Assembly (NCBI RefSeq): GCF_022539665.2
Contig: NC_081334.1
Span: 372,001 to 436,000 of the forward strand
DNA length: 64,000 nucleotides
Direction: 5' to 3'
From: Daphnia carinata
Lineage: Eukaryota; Arthropoda; Branchiopoda; Diplostraca; Daphniidae
Part shown: positions 9,832 through 19,748 of the stretch, one piece after another
Position numbering within the stretch: position 1 is the first letter of the stretch
How the letters are laid out: every line of letters begins with the position of its first letter
The notes under the pieces: model-generated
Told to the model about the DNA's origin: nothing
Seen by the model: the letters and a program-made list of their open reading frames with translations, nothing else
Database searches by the model: none
Program-made: the position numbers and the translations under genes

Positions 9832-10987
9832 TCTGAAGGGACATAGCCTCCAGAAACTCTATAGAGTTCGAAAGCCATCCTTGGAGGTGCATATCTCCTT
9901 CAGAGAGGGCTCGCTGAACTCCTCTGGCCTCTTGCACGCCCTGTGCCACTGTAGTCGCTGAGCTCAAGTAGTCGTCGACATACATCTTCGTTTCCACCGC
10001 TTCTATAACCTTTGGGTCGGTGGCAAAGTCGGCGGCTGCCCTGCGAGTCAGACTTATGGCAATAAAGGGGGAGCAAGTGGCTCCAAAGGGTAAACGTTTA
10101 AATTCACATACTCGCGTGACGTGTTCCCCTTTTCGGCGCCATAGGAACCGGAAGAAACGGCAGTCTTCTTCTTTTAGCCGTATCCGGCTAAACATCGCAC
10201 CGATATCAGAGGCCCAGGCTATTTCTCCTTCTCTGAATTTTATGATGACGGCCGGAAGGGGTGCTTGCAGTGCCGGCCCGCTGATTATGCTATCTTTTAA
10301 GCTCCTTCCCTTGAATTGGGCAGCTGCATCGAACACTACCCTCGTCTTCTTCCCTTTTTGAACTCCGTGGTGCGTTAAGTAGTACTCCGGCCCGTTTGTG
10401 GTATCCGTAAGCATCACGGCGTATCCTTCCGAGAAATTCTTCTCCATAGCAGCGCGGTAACTTGCCCCGAACGTTGAGTCGCCGCGGAATCGCCGTAGTA
10501 GACTCTCCAATCTGCTCTCCGCCAGGATCCGATTGTTCGGCAACGATGGCTCCCCCGTCTTCCAGGTGATTGGAGCCTCGTATCCGACCTCCAGCTTCCG
10601 TTCGCCAGACTCGAGAATCTGTATGGCTTGTCTATCAGTTTTGGATAGACCAGGGCTCCTATATTCTATCCCAAAACCTTCCGTGTCACAGAACCTCTTG
10701 AATTGCTGAGCCAGGAGATCGCCGTCGTCGTTTGTGGCGAAGATAGTGTGGGTCCTTACGGCGTTCGTTGGAGAAGGATCTCCTATAGCACCGCGTACGA
10801 TCCACCCAATTCTCGTCCAGCTTGCCGTAGGTTCATAATCCCGGCCTATGCGTGATTCCAGGGCCGTTGTCAAGTGCACCACGTCGCTACCCAGCAAAAT
10901 GTCGACTCGTCCACCGCTCGTTGTTATTGGTAGATCTGCTAGATGTTTCAATCTTGTCTTCAATAGATGTCTATGTAGATGTCCCAA
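9722..10987 (-). CDS. BEL/Pao reverse transcriptase
   Basis: The 421-codon frame holds an end-of-protease linker (VDILLGSDVVHL, WTRIGWIVRG) and then the reverse transcriptase. Visible landmarks are YYLTHHGVQKGKKTRVVFDA, SIISGPALQAPL, FRFLWRR, RLPFGATCSPFIA and the catalytic YVDDYL. The YXDD aspartates are intact. The protein copies retroelement RNA into DNA within virus-like particles. It ends at a frameshift (ISHLQSE then stop), with the sequence continuing in the next frame at 9,831. Confidence 0.85.
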   Translation of the reverse strand: MGHLHRHLLKTRLKHLADLPITTSGGRVDILLGSDVVHLTTALESRIGRDYEPTASWTRIGWIVRGAIGDPSPTNAVRTHTIFATNDDGDLLAQQFKRFCDTEGFGIEYRSPGLSKTDRQAIQILESGERKLEVGYEAPITWKTGEPSLPNNRILAESRLESLLRRFRGDSTFGASYRAAMEKNFSEGYAVMLTDTTNGPEYYLTHHGVQKGKKTRVVFDAAAQFKGRSLKDSIISGPALQAPLPAVIIKFREGEIAWASDIGAMFSRIRLKEEDCRFFRFLWRRKGEHVTRVCEFKRLPFGATCSPFIAISLTRRAAADFATDPKVIEAVETKMYVDDYLSSATTVAQGVQEARGVQRALSEGDMHLQGWLSNSIEFLEAMSLQSVSTDSTELFLDGGETEKVLGIYWKAREEISHLQSE

Positions 10988-11139
10988 TCTACTGTAGGAA
11001 CTGGACTAGCGACAGTCGGCATCGTCGAGCCGACTAAAGTTATTATCTCTCCGGTGGGAAGCTTCATTCGCAGTTGTACTCGTTGAGAAGCGTAATTGTT
11101 TTTAACCGCTGCAGCTCCATCTGCGGAAAGGGTCTGGGA

Positions 11140-11480
11140 GACTCCACTCAGTCGAAGTCTCCGTACAAACGCGTCACGCGGTCGCTACCTTCGTCCACAA
11201 ACACGTTTGCCTTGACTGTATGCCCGTCGGCATCGAAAACATCCAGACGAAGCATCGCCACTGTGGTCTTCTCTTTCTTGGAGTTCACCTGTGCAGCTGC
11301 CGGACGCACATTCTTGGTATCTGGCTCCGTTTCGTCGTGGAGAAGAAAGTGATGCCAATGTTTGCATCCCGGAAAAGAACATGGCTTCTTGAGTTTGCAT
11401 TCGCGTGATGAGTGGCTCGGACGAAAGCAAATAAAGCATAATCGTCGGCGGATGCAGAAGAATAACCTTTCTTTTGTAGC
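11140..11480 (-). pseudogene. BEL/Pao zinc knuckle and protease region
   Basis: Reading across frames, CFICFRPSHSSRECKLKKPC and PGCKHWHHFLLHDE show the cysteine/histidine array that precedes the Pao protease. VFVDEGSDRVTRL then gives the conserved DEGS motif around the protease aspartate. The frame breaks between this segment and the RT, so it is scored as broken. Confidence 0.65.
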
Positions 11481-11591
11481 CGTTTCGTTAAAGATTGGAC
11501 ACGCCTCTAACCGATGCGATCCTTCGCATTGGAAACAAAAAGTTTTGCCATTGCCGGATTTACCACTGAATCCACTTGCGCTTCCTTTCCG

Positions 11592-12534
11592 CTACATCTT
11601 GATGTTGGTAGAATGCGACCGGGCGGAATACTTGTTAGGTGGCTTGATGTTTGGGACAGACAACTGTTCCGCTGCGAGACTATGGGCATTCTGATAAGCC
11701 GCGGCCCGCTTGTATAACCACCTCCCGAAAGTCAGGAGATTCATTTTCTCCAATCCGGTTCCACGTTCCTCATTCCACGCGAGCCGGTCAGGTAGTTGAA
11801 GCTTGAGGCAAATCTGGTCAATAATATCTGTGGTAGCCGTCTCGCCGATTCTATTCAAATCAAAAAGGTAAGTCCGCGTTTTTTCAGCAAAACGCCGGAA
11901 GGAGTTCGGGTCCTGTTTGCCCATCTCCAATTTATCCAGAGCCTGAACGAGCGCTGTTCTCATTACGTCTCGTCGACCGTACGTCTCCTTTAAACGAGTA
12001 AGTGCCTCAACGTAGAGACTTTCCCCAACTCCAAGACCATGCACTATATCTGCACATTCTCCACGCAGACGTCGTTTAAGGATCGCCAACTTCTCTGCCG
12101 CAGCTCTCGTTGTGTCGTGGACTAGCGCTCGGAAAAGGTCGATCCAGGTGAACCATTCCAGCGCTTGTCCATGGAAATCTTCAAGCTCCGCCTTTATCGT
12201 AGATCCAGGCCCATGGTTGGACCACTGTGGAGGCTGCAATCGGCCCTCTCGGTAGAGGTCGATCCATGCATCGGGAGCCAAATCATCCATGAACTCGTCG
12301 TGCCGCCGTACTTGCTGTGATTAGCACCATTCTTGGACATCGTTCTCCTTTCGATCCTCGATTTTGCGTTCTAGGTCCCTTTCTTCTTCCACGAGCGTTA
12401 GCTTTTGTAAGGCCTGTTCTGCCTCCGCTCACTCTCTCGAAGTAGAGCCTCTGGACGAGTTGGTTGGCCTCTGCTCGTCGACTGTGGCCGCCAACGCCTT
12501 CTTTGCCTTCGTGACGAAGGCGGTTGGCGGCCAT
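11592..12534 (-). CDS. BEL/Pao Gag (DUF1759-like)
   Basis: Two overlapping frames (12,534-12,283 and 12,290-11,592) give a charged N-terminus and then a Gag core: ELEDFHGQALEWFTWIDLF, AEKLAILKRRLRGECADIVHG and YVEALTRLKETYGRRDVM are typical of the DUF1759 domain of Pao Gag proteins. This protein would assemble the particle that packages element RNA. The break between the frames near 12,285 suggests a single-base indel. Confidence 0.75.
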
Positions 12535-12768
12535 TCGATTGTCGGAAGGTTGGTTTTAGTATTGGTTTATTGATTTGTTTTGTTTTAAGGGTAAATGTTT
12601 TTATATGGCCCCCGCTATTCTACTCTATTGTTCGTATTTGTATTTTTTTTGTTTTAGATTTCCGAGATAAGTCGCGTCCTTGGTTTGATTGTTGACCTGG
12701 CACGCAACCGTGAGAAATTGTCATTCGGGGTTTCGATGAAAGTGTTGCACATGTGTTCGAGAATCACA

Positions 12769-13509
12769 TCATCTGGGTTTGGCGCAGTTGAACTCGGCGG
12801 TTCTAATGTAGCTCACTATGCGACGATTTTCTAGTTCGATATTGTCTATAACGTCACTTCGTTCCACTATATTCTGGCCTGAGTCGTTTTCACTACCCGA
12901 TTGTACTTCTACACGAGTTTGAGTAGCGACGTGTTTCCGAAAACGGTCATTTGGTTCGACCGAAGACTCGATATCTGGCATGGGCTCGTCCACCCATAAC
13001 ATAGTCTCGTAAAGAGGTTTAAGCTGGTTTCTGTGCACAAGTTTGCAGTTATACGAATTGTCTGCTATGTCCACTGTGCGATTCGAGTATACTTTAACGA
13101 CGCGATAAGGGCCTCGAAATTTCGATGTAAACTTCCTGTTGTCTCCCTTTTGCACAACCCGGACATCTAACAAGACTCTAGCTCCTGGTTTGTAATTAAA
13201 TATTTTGGCCCTTTTGTTGTATTGTTCTTTTTGGCGTTCCCTGGCTTTCTCATTTTCTTCCCGTGCCCGGTGGAAATTATATCGTAGTCTTTCTAGCAGG
13301 GTGTCGACGTAGCCACCAGATGAAGGTATGGCTTCGGGAATTGCTCCCAGAATTGTGTTTATAGGCATGTTACAGTCCCGGCCGTGCATCATGTAGTAAG
13401 GTGACTCGTTGGTGGAGGAATGAACGAATGCGCTGTACGCGAAACAGATTTCTCCCAATACATCTTCCCAATTATGATGTTGCCCGTCTACGAATTCTTT
13501 TCTTAGCAT
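12769..13509 (-). pseudogene. Gypsy integrase C-terminal part
   Basis: The 246-codon frame includes the end of the catalytic core (NWEDVLGEICFAYSAFVHSSTNESPYYMMHGRD) and the C-terminal DNA-binding region with a GPY-like motif (KFTSKFRGPYRVVKVY) followed by a variable acidic tail. The upstream sequence (about 13,520-13,600, another frame) has NGETERFNRTL, which carries the third acidic residue of the DDE triad. Confidence 0.8.
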
Positions 13510-13553
13510 AGTTGTGAGGGTCCGGTTGAATCTTTCCGTTTCCCCATTGCTTG

Positions 13554-13991
13554 CTAGGTTATATGCCGTGGTGAATCTTTGTTCGATGTTGAGTGTTTTG
13601 CAAAAGTATTAAAATAGACCGGAGGTAAAATTTGGTCCTCAACATTTTTATACACGCATTCGGCCGTGGTGTGGGCAGTTTGGTCTGGTAGGGCAACGGC
13701 GATGACGTACTTAGTGAAGTAATCGGTGATGACATAAATACAGTTATTTCCATTGGGGAATATTGGTTGGATCGGGCCTAAAAATTTATTCCTATATTCT
13801 GGAATGGAAATTTGGCTAGTTCGTGGCGGAAAAGGAAAGCTCTCAGTGTAGTTAGTGTTTGCAATGCAAATTTCGCAAGCAGAGCAATATTCTTTTATGT
13901 CTTTTCTCATTGTGGGCCAGTAGTAATTATTTTTAACTTTTAGATAGGTTCTAAGGAAAACGAGGTGGCCTGAAATAGGTTCGTCGGGCAT
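13554..13991 (-). pseudogene. Gypsy integrase N-terminal part, core deletion
   Basis: It has the zinc-binding region (HLVFLRTYLKVKNNYYWPTM, CSACEIC) and the first catalytic aspartate in YVITDYFTKYVIAVALPDQ. After EDQILPPVYF the sequence jumps directly to the segment TF.KTLNIEQRF. The family normally has about 15-20 residues there, including the second catalytic Asp. I infer an internal deletion that removed that residue, so this integrase cannot work. Confidence 0.75.
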
Positions 13992-14406
13992 TTGTTTTAA
14001 TACTGCCCGTTGTAACGTAAGAGGCAGGATAACTTGTTTCTATCCTGTAAAGTACACCATTTGTAACTTGGTAAAAACTAATTTCTTTTGCCCAGTTTGG
14101 CATATTCTTTCCGTCCTCGTCGGAAAGGAATCCGTCGTCTAGATATTTCCTTATTGCTTGGCATAATGGGTCCATGGTTTGGCTAGCTACTATATCTATT
14201 TCTGCGTTATCCACATGAATATGAGCGACACGAAGGCGTGACAGACAATCAGCGTTTTGGTGCACCCGTCCTGGCCGATACTTAACTTTATAATTGGTAC
14301 CGGCTAATAAGATAGCCCAACGGCCTAATCTGCTGTTGTTGTCTTTCTGTTCCTCCAACCACTGAAGCGGACGGTGATCGCTAATAACGGTAAGTGGTTT
14401 ATCCAA
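13951..14406 (-). CDS. Gypsy RNase H C-terminal region and linker
   Basis: PLTVISDHRPLQWLEEQKD contains the last RNase H aspartate (SDH), and KVKYRPGRVHQNADCLSRL is the standard linker between RNase H and integrase. It is separated from the RT frame (ends 14,445) by a frame break. Confidence 0.8.
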   Translation of the reverse strand: MDKPLTVISDHRPLQWLEEQKDNNSRLGRWAILLAGTNYKVKYRPGRVHQNADCLSRLRVAHIHVDNAEIDIVASQTMDPLCQAIRKYLDDGFLSDEDGKNMPNWAKEISFYQVTNGVLYRIETSYPASYVTTGSIKTNARRTYFRPPRFP

Positions 14407-14444
14407 TAAATAGTGCTGGAAGTGTTTAATAGAGAATACTACAC

Positions 14445-15221
14445 CTAATGCTTCTTTTCTACAGTGGCGTATTTTTGTTTGGCCGGTTTTAATTGTCGAC
14501 TCGCGTACGCTATAGGTTTTTCTACACCGTGCTGTATCAGTGAAAGAACAGAGCCGATTTCGTAATCGCAGGCATCGGTGAATAATAAAAATTCGAGGCC
14601 GAAGTTAGGGTATGCTAATAGTGGGGGAGTGATTAAATATGTACGCAGTTTTTCGAAAGCTAATTGGACGTCATCAGTCCAAACGAAGGGTTTGTTTAAT
14701 GCATTTTTATGGGTTTTTGCGATCAATGGTTGGGCAATAGCTCCGAAATTTTCGATAAAGCGTCGTTTATACCCAGCTAATCCTAAAAAGGATCGTACTT
14801 CTTCTGCTGACGTTGGGATTTTATAATTAGCTATTTTGTCTATTTTGTCTGGGTCCGGGCCGATGCCGTCGGTGGAAATAATATGCCCCAGATAATTTAC
14901 TGATTGTTTCATGAATTGACATTTCTTTAGTTTTAATTTTAATCCTGCGTTTTTAATTAAAGAGAAGACTTCCCGAATGTCACTCAGATGGCTTTCGAAG
15001 GAGTCGGAAAAAATAATTACGTCATCTAAATACACTAGGGCTTTCTGTCCTGCAACAACTCTTAATATATGGTTCATTAATCGCTGAAAGGTAGCCGGCG
15101 CATTACATAATCCAAAAGGTATTCTAATAAATTCGTATAGGCTATTTTCTACGATAAAGGCAGTTTTTTCTTTAGATAATTCTTCTAGTTCGATATGCTG
15201 ATAGCATAAGGCCAGATCCAA
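14445..15221 (-). CDS. Gypsy reverse transcriptase, main part, and RNase H start
   Basis: Visible landmarks are the RT palm (FIRIPFGLCNAPATFQRLMN), the catalytic YLDDVIIFS, the thumb (LGLAGYKRRFIENFGAIAQP) and the start of RNase H (LLFTDACDYEIGSVLS, IAYASRQL). The YXDD motif is intact. The first RT residues are in another frame at 15,510-15,265, and the frame ends early in RNase H. Confidence 0.85.
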   Translation of the reverse strand: MDLALCYQHIELEELSKEKTAFIVENSLYEFIRIPFGLCNAPATFQRLMNHILRVVAGQKALVYLDDVIIFSDSFESHLSDIREVFSLIKNAGLKLKLKKCQFMKQSVNYLGHIISTDGIGPDPDKIDKIANYKIPTSAEEVRSFLGLAGYKRRFIENFGAIAQPLIAKTHKNALNKPFVWTDDVQLAFEKLRTYLITPPLLAYPNFGLEFLLFTDACDYEIGSVLSLIQHGVEKPIAYASRQLKPAKQKYATVEKKH

Positions 15222-15264
15222 GGTTGTAAAGAATTTCTTTCCGTACAGCCTATCTAGAGTGCTA

Positions 15265-15510
15265 TCAATTCTTGGGAGTGGGTAAGAATATTTTTTTGTT
15301 AGGGTATTTAGTTTTCCTATAGTCGATACAAAAACGCATTTCCCCTGTTTTCTTAACTACTGAGATTACCAGTGCTGCCCATGGGGATGTTGAATGTCTT
15401 ATTACGTTCGCTTGCAACATTTCTTTTATTTGTTTCTCTAATTCTTCCTTTTGGCCCTGGCCTGTACGGTAGGGTCGAAGTCGAATATATACCTTTCCCC
15501 TCTGTATCAA
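15265..15510 (-). CDS. Gypsy reverse transcriptase, N-terminal piece
   Basis: LRPYRTGQGQKEELEKQIKE, VIRHSTSPWAALVISVVKK and MRFCIDYRK are the fingers of a Ty3/Gypsy RT. A frame break at about 15,225-15,265 separates it from the palm. Confidence 0.8.
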   Translation of the reverse strand: MIQRGKVYIRLRPYRTGQGQKEELEKQIKEMLQANVIRHSTSPWAALVISVVKKTGEMRFCIDYRKTKYPNKKIFLPTPKN

Positions 15511-15592
15511 TGAAGTGTTTAATCAACCCTGTACTCCCTAATCCGGATTCTTTTGTCGCAAATAGTTCAGTAAATTCATTAAGAAGTGCCGC

Positions 15593-16369
15593 TTAAGGTT
15601 TTTTATATTGGGGGTCGATATCCGGTTCTGCTACGTGTTCCTCGTCAGGGGGATTCGCCTGAGAAGCAGACTCTTGACCTGATGATACTTTGCCTATCAG
15701 TTGACAAGAAAATTCTACCTCTCCTAGGGAACTATCCCTCGGCAGAGTATGTGCCCTATTGGATTTATTTTCCACAACGATCTGATATCTTCCGTTTCTG
15801 TTACTAGCATTTACAAAATCACCTATAAATATTCCCTCAGGTAAATCCATGCTCTGGGAAAATAAAAAGAGAGAACTGGTGTCCATATTATTGCCAGTCT
15901 CCTGAAATGTGGCCTCCACGACTTGAGAAGATCTGGGGGCAATTAAGACCCTTTTAACTAAAGTCGTGGTTGTTTTAAATATTGGCTCTTGGCTCTTCGG
16001 TAATAAGCCCTCTTGTTTTACTTCTAGATTACTTTCCGGTCTGCCACGGGAAAGGAATATTGTTTTAGAGCGGCCATCAAAAATAGACTCGTGTTTGTCT
16101 GCGGCGTCCAAACCCAATATACATGCTTCAGAAATACCATCCGTGACAATAACTTCTTGGTCTAGTATATTGGCGCCGTAAACAACAGGTAGGGAGACTA
16201 TCCCTAATGTGAACAATTTCTTGTTGTGCACATCGTATAATTCTACGTCAGACTGAGAGCAGCTTAGTTGATGTTCCGACGTTATTTGATTAAAAATATC
16301 TATATTTAATAGGCTCCTGGCCGCACCAGTATCGAATAATGCTTTAAACGGAGTATTGTGAATCTTCAC
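15593..16369 (-). CDS. Gypsy retropepsin (aspartic protease)
   Basis: FKALFDTGAARSLLNIDIF contains the active-site DTGA, and EACILGLDAADKH fits the ILG..... motif of the C-terminal half of retropepsins. The rest of the 258 codons is a linker to RT. The protein would cleave the polyprotein of this element. A degraded homologue lies at 864-1457. Confidence 0.85.
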   Translation of the reverse strand: MKIHNTPFKALFDTGAARSLLNIDIFNQITSEHQLSCSQSDVELYDVHNKKLFTLGIVSLPVVYGANILDQEVIVTDGISEACILGLDAADKHESIFDGRSKTIFLSRGRPESNLEVKQEGLLPKSQEPIFKTTTTLVKRVLIAPRSSQVVEATFQETGNNMDTSSLFLFSQSMDLPEGIFIGDFVNASNRNGRYQIVVENKSNRAHTLPRDSSLGEVEFSCQLIGKVSSGQESASQANPPDEEHVAEPDIDPQYKKP

Positions 16370-16479
16370 AGAAAGTCGTGGGGCTGCTGATTTACTGAAT
16401 GGCGTAATTTTTGCGACTGATGGTAATGGTTCGGGGCTTACTGACCTATTCTCTGTCGACCCTATTCTACGGCCGGCCC

Positions 16480-17079
16480 TTATTCGTTTCCCAGATTCGT
16501 AGCATCATTAATTTCATTGGACCTTATTAAGTTTTTCTTATTGGGACAAAATTTTGCTATATGCCCTAACTGTTGGCAAACGTAACAGGTAGGTGGTGTT
16601 CCTGGTGTTGTCTGCCGCTTTAGGAATCGGAAGCAAGATTCAATGCTATGGTTTGTGAGTCCGCAGTTGGAACACCCTACGGCGTTTTGCGCCGACCTGT
16701 TTTGCTGGGAAGGTTCCTGACCTGGGGTGCTTTCGTTGCTTTTACCGAAGGTATTTGTGAAAGGCTGACGAAACCCATTCATTTGGCCTTGGCGAGTGAA
16801 AGTTTTACTTGGGGCGGGGTCTGAGAAGTTGACTTGTTTAGGGTGGTAATTGGGGTTGTTTCTTATTGGGTAACGGTTTCCATTCTCTTGTCGGAAGTTT
16901 GTACGCATGAAGTTGCCTAGATTCGTAATGACATCCGTTAGGTGGTCGATTTTGCTGTCCAATTCAGGCGATATGTTTGTTTCTTGTCGAATAGGTTTCG
17001 TGGTGGCTATTTTCAGGCAAGAGGCGATTGAGTTGATATGGTCACTTTGTTTTTCGATTGCGTTTAATATTGCTGTCAT
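16480..17079 (-). CDS. Gypsy nucleocapsid with two CCHC zinc knuckles
   Basis: Two CX2CX4HX4C motifs are present: CSNCGLTNHSIESC and CYVCQQLGHIAKFC. They are preceded by a Q/N-rich linker. Nucleocapsid knuckles bind the element RNA. The frame overlaps the capsid frame by 38 bases (17,042-17,079), suggesting a frame break or a ribosomal shift between the two. Confidence 0.85.
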   Translation of the reverse strand: MTAILNAIEKQSDHINSIASCLKIATTKPIRQETNISPELDSKIDHLTDVITNLGNFMRTNFRQENGNRYPIRNNPNYHPKQVNFSDPAPSKTFTRQGQMNGFRQPFTNTFGKSNESTPGQEPSQQNRSAQNAVGCSNCGLTNHSIESCFRFLKRQTTPGTPPTCYVCQQLGHIAKFCPNKKNLIRSNEINDATNLGNE

Positions 17080-17716
17080 TTGGGGTATTCGTCACTGCGT
17101 TAACAAATATTCGTTTGTCCTTTTCTATTATATCCGACTGGACTCGCTTTGCGTACTTCTGTGTGATGGACACCAGCTCTTCGAAACTGGACACCATTTC
17201 ATGTCTTGCGATGTTTTGTAGTTCCGCTTCGAGTCCTTGCAGGAATTTTTGCCTAAGTAATCTTAGTTGCGTTGTTTGTTGTTCGGGCGTTTCTTGGTAA
17301 TTGGAGGGATAAGCGCGTTTATAGAGAGTTTTTAGTCTATAGGCGTAATTTAAGATATTCTCTTTCGGTTTTCGTGGTATTTCGTCGAACTGGCTTTGGT
17401 AAAAATCGATGTCTTCGGAACCGTGATAATTTTCTTGGAAGAGTTTTTTTATGTCTTCGTACTCATAAGTATCGCTGGATTCCAAGATATTTTGTAATAA
17501 GTCATAAGCTTCGCCTGACATTTTAGTTGACAGCATGCTAATTATTTCGGAATTGTCCCAGTTGGACATATCGACGACGTTGTCGAAAAGTTTAATCCAA
17601 CGATCGAAGCGGACGGCGGGACTCCCCGAAAAATTTTGGAGTTGATTCAGCATGGTAATAGCTTCCCTGCCTTTTCGTTGTTCGGTTTTACGGTAGGTAT
17701 TGGGCGGCGATGCCAT
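17042..17716 (-). CDS. Gypsy Gag capsid domain
   Basis: It starts MASPPNTYRKTEQRKG and has the retrotransposon Gag pattern: RFDRWIKLFDNVVDMSNW, MLSTKMSGEAYDLLQNILES, DIKKLFQENYHG and LQGLEAELQNIARHEMVSSF. It forms the particle shell of the element. Confidence 0.85.
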   Translation of the reverse strand: MASPPNTYRKTEQRKGREAITMLNQLQNFSGSPAVRFDRWIKLFDNVVDMSNWDNSEIISMLSTKMSGEAYDLLQNILESSDTYEYEDIKKLFQENYHGSEDIDFYQSQFDEIPRKPKENILNYAYRLKTLYKRAYPSNYQETPEQQTTQLRLLRQKFLQGLEAELQNIARHEMVSSFEELVSITQKYAKRVQSDIIEKDKRIFVNAVTNTPNDSNIKRNRKTK

Positions 17717-17741
17717 TTCTTGATTGTTCTCGGTATTGAAA

Positions 17742-18478
17742 TTATAGGTCTCTTTTCCCTTGAATGAATGCTCTTTGTGTTTGATCGATTGGGGGGGGGG
17801 GGGGTTGAGCGATCGCCGTGCAGCCGTGAACTTTGGCCTTCAATAACGGCGAGAGAACTGTAACGCGGCTGAGGTCTAACAGTGGTTTGATCAATTGGCT
17901 TATTCTGTTACAGAATAGCGTGATTGCTATCTGATGCTTTGCGTTCACAATCGTTGCAAGGTTTTCGAGTGGCTGTATAAGAGAGTGAATTCCCTGGCGT
18001 GTCGCGTGCCTGGGTTTTGCTTGCTTCCGGAGCACTTCTATGAATGCTTGTGCTGTTTGCACGAAATGATCCGATGTTTTGTTGAAGTGAAGGGTTGACT
18101 TGATTTCGTTTAAGGCAGTGGTCACAAGTGCAGACAAAAGGACTGTCAGATCGCTCGCTTCCTGTATTGCGGTTTGTTGGACTTCCGTAAGTTTCGTCTC
18201 CCCCCCCGAGTTCGATTAGTTTGCTTAATAGGTCGAAAAAGTGAGGTGGAAGTGGAAAATGGGAATGTTGATCGCAGGTCTCTGGGTGTGCACGCCGAAT
18301 GGTCTGTCGTAGGGAGTGAATTTGTTGTTCGGACGGTTTTTTCTCTAGTGTCGTTGTTATATAGCTGATTATTACACTGGCCTGCGGGTATGCCGGGCGT
18401 ATACGTTGTAATTCCTGCCGAAGTACAGTACCCACCCAAATTATTATACACTCGGTCATTTTTTGGCCCTTTTAACAT
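17742..18478 (-). CDS. Leader ORF region of the Gypsy element, unknown
   Basis: Overlapping frames (18,459-17,908 and 18,137-17,742) encode segments such as LRQELQRIRPAYPQASVIIS and HFFDLLSKLIELGGG. I recognise no domain. The position ahead of Gag and the same strand make it part of the element or its leader. A G run at 17,790-17,805 and another at 18,198-18,205 are likely places of length error. Confidence 0.4.
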
Positions 18479-19740
18479 GGCGTCTTATGGCGCTACGTCC
18501 CCCTAGTTTTTATTTATTTGTGGATTACCCCTTATAGTTATGTTTAAGAAAAAAAATCTGCGTACTCGTAGATTAATTTTCTATTCAGCGATATGCAGCG
18601 CATAGTTGTACACAAAAACCCTGAACGTTATATGTGCGTTCATGTGTATAAAATTTCCCCGTTTTTCCGTTTCGCGCCGCCATTGCCTTACATAGGGCTT
18701 TTCCCAAATTAGGCCTCTTTTTATTTTGCGTGTATCTTTTAACTAGAAGCCGCAAGAGCTTCTAGCTTGTTTCCCGAATTTATAAAAGGCTTTTCTTTAT
18801 AAAGATACAAAAAAATATTTTTATTGTCTAAATACATCCCGTTATATTCGCTGTTTTGTACTGGCTAAATTTTTTCCTGCAAAATCAAAGAAGACAAAAC
18901 AAGGAGTGTTGACTCGAGTGCAACGAGTGCAGAAAGACGTCTGCAACTTGGATGACAGACAAAAGTGTGTTGCAGGCGCCTCTTGTGGTACAGAAAACAA
19001 ACTCGACTTAATGTCATTACGCTGCTCGTGAATGTAATTGCTGTGCAGTTATAAAATGGAATGAAGTACCTTTTTTGATCTACCGCAAAATTTCACGGTC
19101 CCTTACAATAAATAGCACAATTTAATAAACGAGCCATCAATGATGATGATCACGCTTTTCACGGATTCGCGTGAAAAAGTTCAAACAATGCCACTATAGC
19201 GTGGCAGGATTAAAGATAATCAGATAACAGATGACGTCGTATGCCGGGTTAGTCCACCGTACATTCAGGAATAGCCTTCTGCGGTACAATTGGTGGGAAA
19301 TTGAGAAAGAAAAATATGTGGCCTATAGTAAACAGAGAAAGAGGTCATTCAGCTTTTTAAAAAATGGTAGACATGATGCCACTGAGCATCATATCCGTTG
19401 GCATTAGCCAGACTGGCGACAGAAGCTCACGGACGCACGACCCCACCCTTTCTCTTTTCTTTTCTGCTGATGCCGAAGCGCTCAGGGTCGGTGGAAATCA
19501 CCAAATTGGAATGAAAATAAAAATCTCAAGGCCCATCCTGCTCGCTGCGATTTCAATCATTCTAGTCAGCAATGTTCTTTTGTTAGCTACCTATTAGGCA
19601 CATGTTTTTTTTTGGTCCAATAGAATATGCCACATATTTGCCAAATGCGGTGCAACCTTCGCAAAGGGATCCGGCTATGTTTGCTAGTTATGTTGTCACT
19701 CTACTGTGAAACAATTGTAATATAATTATAAAGTTACATT
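18479..19740. other. Upstream flank of the Gypsy element, nothing clear
   Basis: This would contain the 5' LTR of the Gypsy element. A TATA-like TATAAAG lies near 18,800, but no matching copy at 12.5-12.8 kb was seen, so I cannot define an LTR. A short plus-strand frame at 19,364-19,597 has a hydrophobic C-terminus but no support as a gene. Confidence 0.35.
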
Positions 19741-19748
19741 ATACGGAC

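Larger units (their letters stand above)
8813..12534 (-). mobile_element. BEL/Pao LTR retrotransposon, truncated and frameshifted
   Basis: On the minus strand the order is Gag (12534-11592), zinc-binding region and protease (about 11,480-11,140), reverse transcriptase (10,987-9,722) and the start of the following domain (9,831-9,067), which is the Pao order. GC content is clearly higher than in the surrounding DNA. Integrase and the usual C-terminal domain are absent: soon after TELHGFGDASEEA the frame runs into an unrelated acidic tail (9,184-8,813). Several frames must be joined, so the copy is defective. I did not find matching LTRs at the two ends. Confidence 0.8.
12769..18478 (-). mobile_element. 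Gypsy/Ty3 retrotransposon, frameshifted copy
   Basis: Minus-strand order: leader ORF (18,478-17,742), Gag (17,716-17,042), double zinc knuckle (17,079-16,480), protease (16,369-15,593), RT (15,510-15,265 and 15,221-14,445), RNase H tail (14,406-13,951), integrase (13,991-13,554 and 13,509-12,769). This is the Ty3/Gypsy order. At least four frame breaks and one deletion in integrase make it non-autonomous now. LTRs were not recognised, either because they diverged or because the BEL element at 12.5 kb interrupts the right border. Confidence 0.85.

Noticed and set aside
12541-12768. LTR shared with 18.5-18.9 kb
   Set aside because: I compared the two flanks of the Gypsy by eye and found no matching stretch long enough to call LTRs.
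19364-19597. Plus-strand frame with hydrophobic C-terminus (ILLAAISIILVSNVLLL)
   Set aside because: Could be a tail-anchor exon, but there is no acceptor, no homology and no partner exon.
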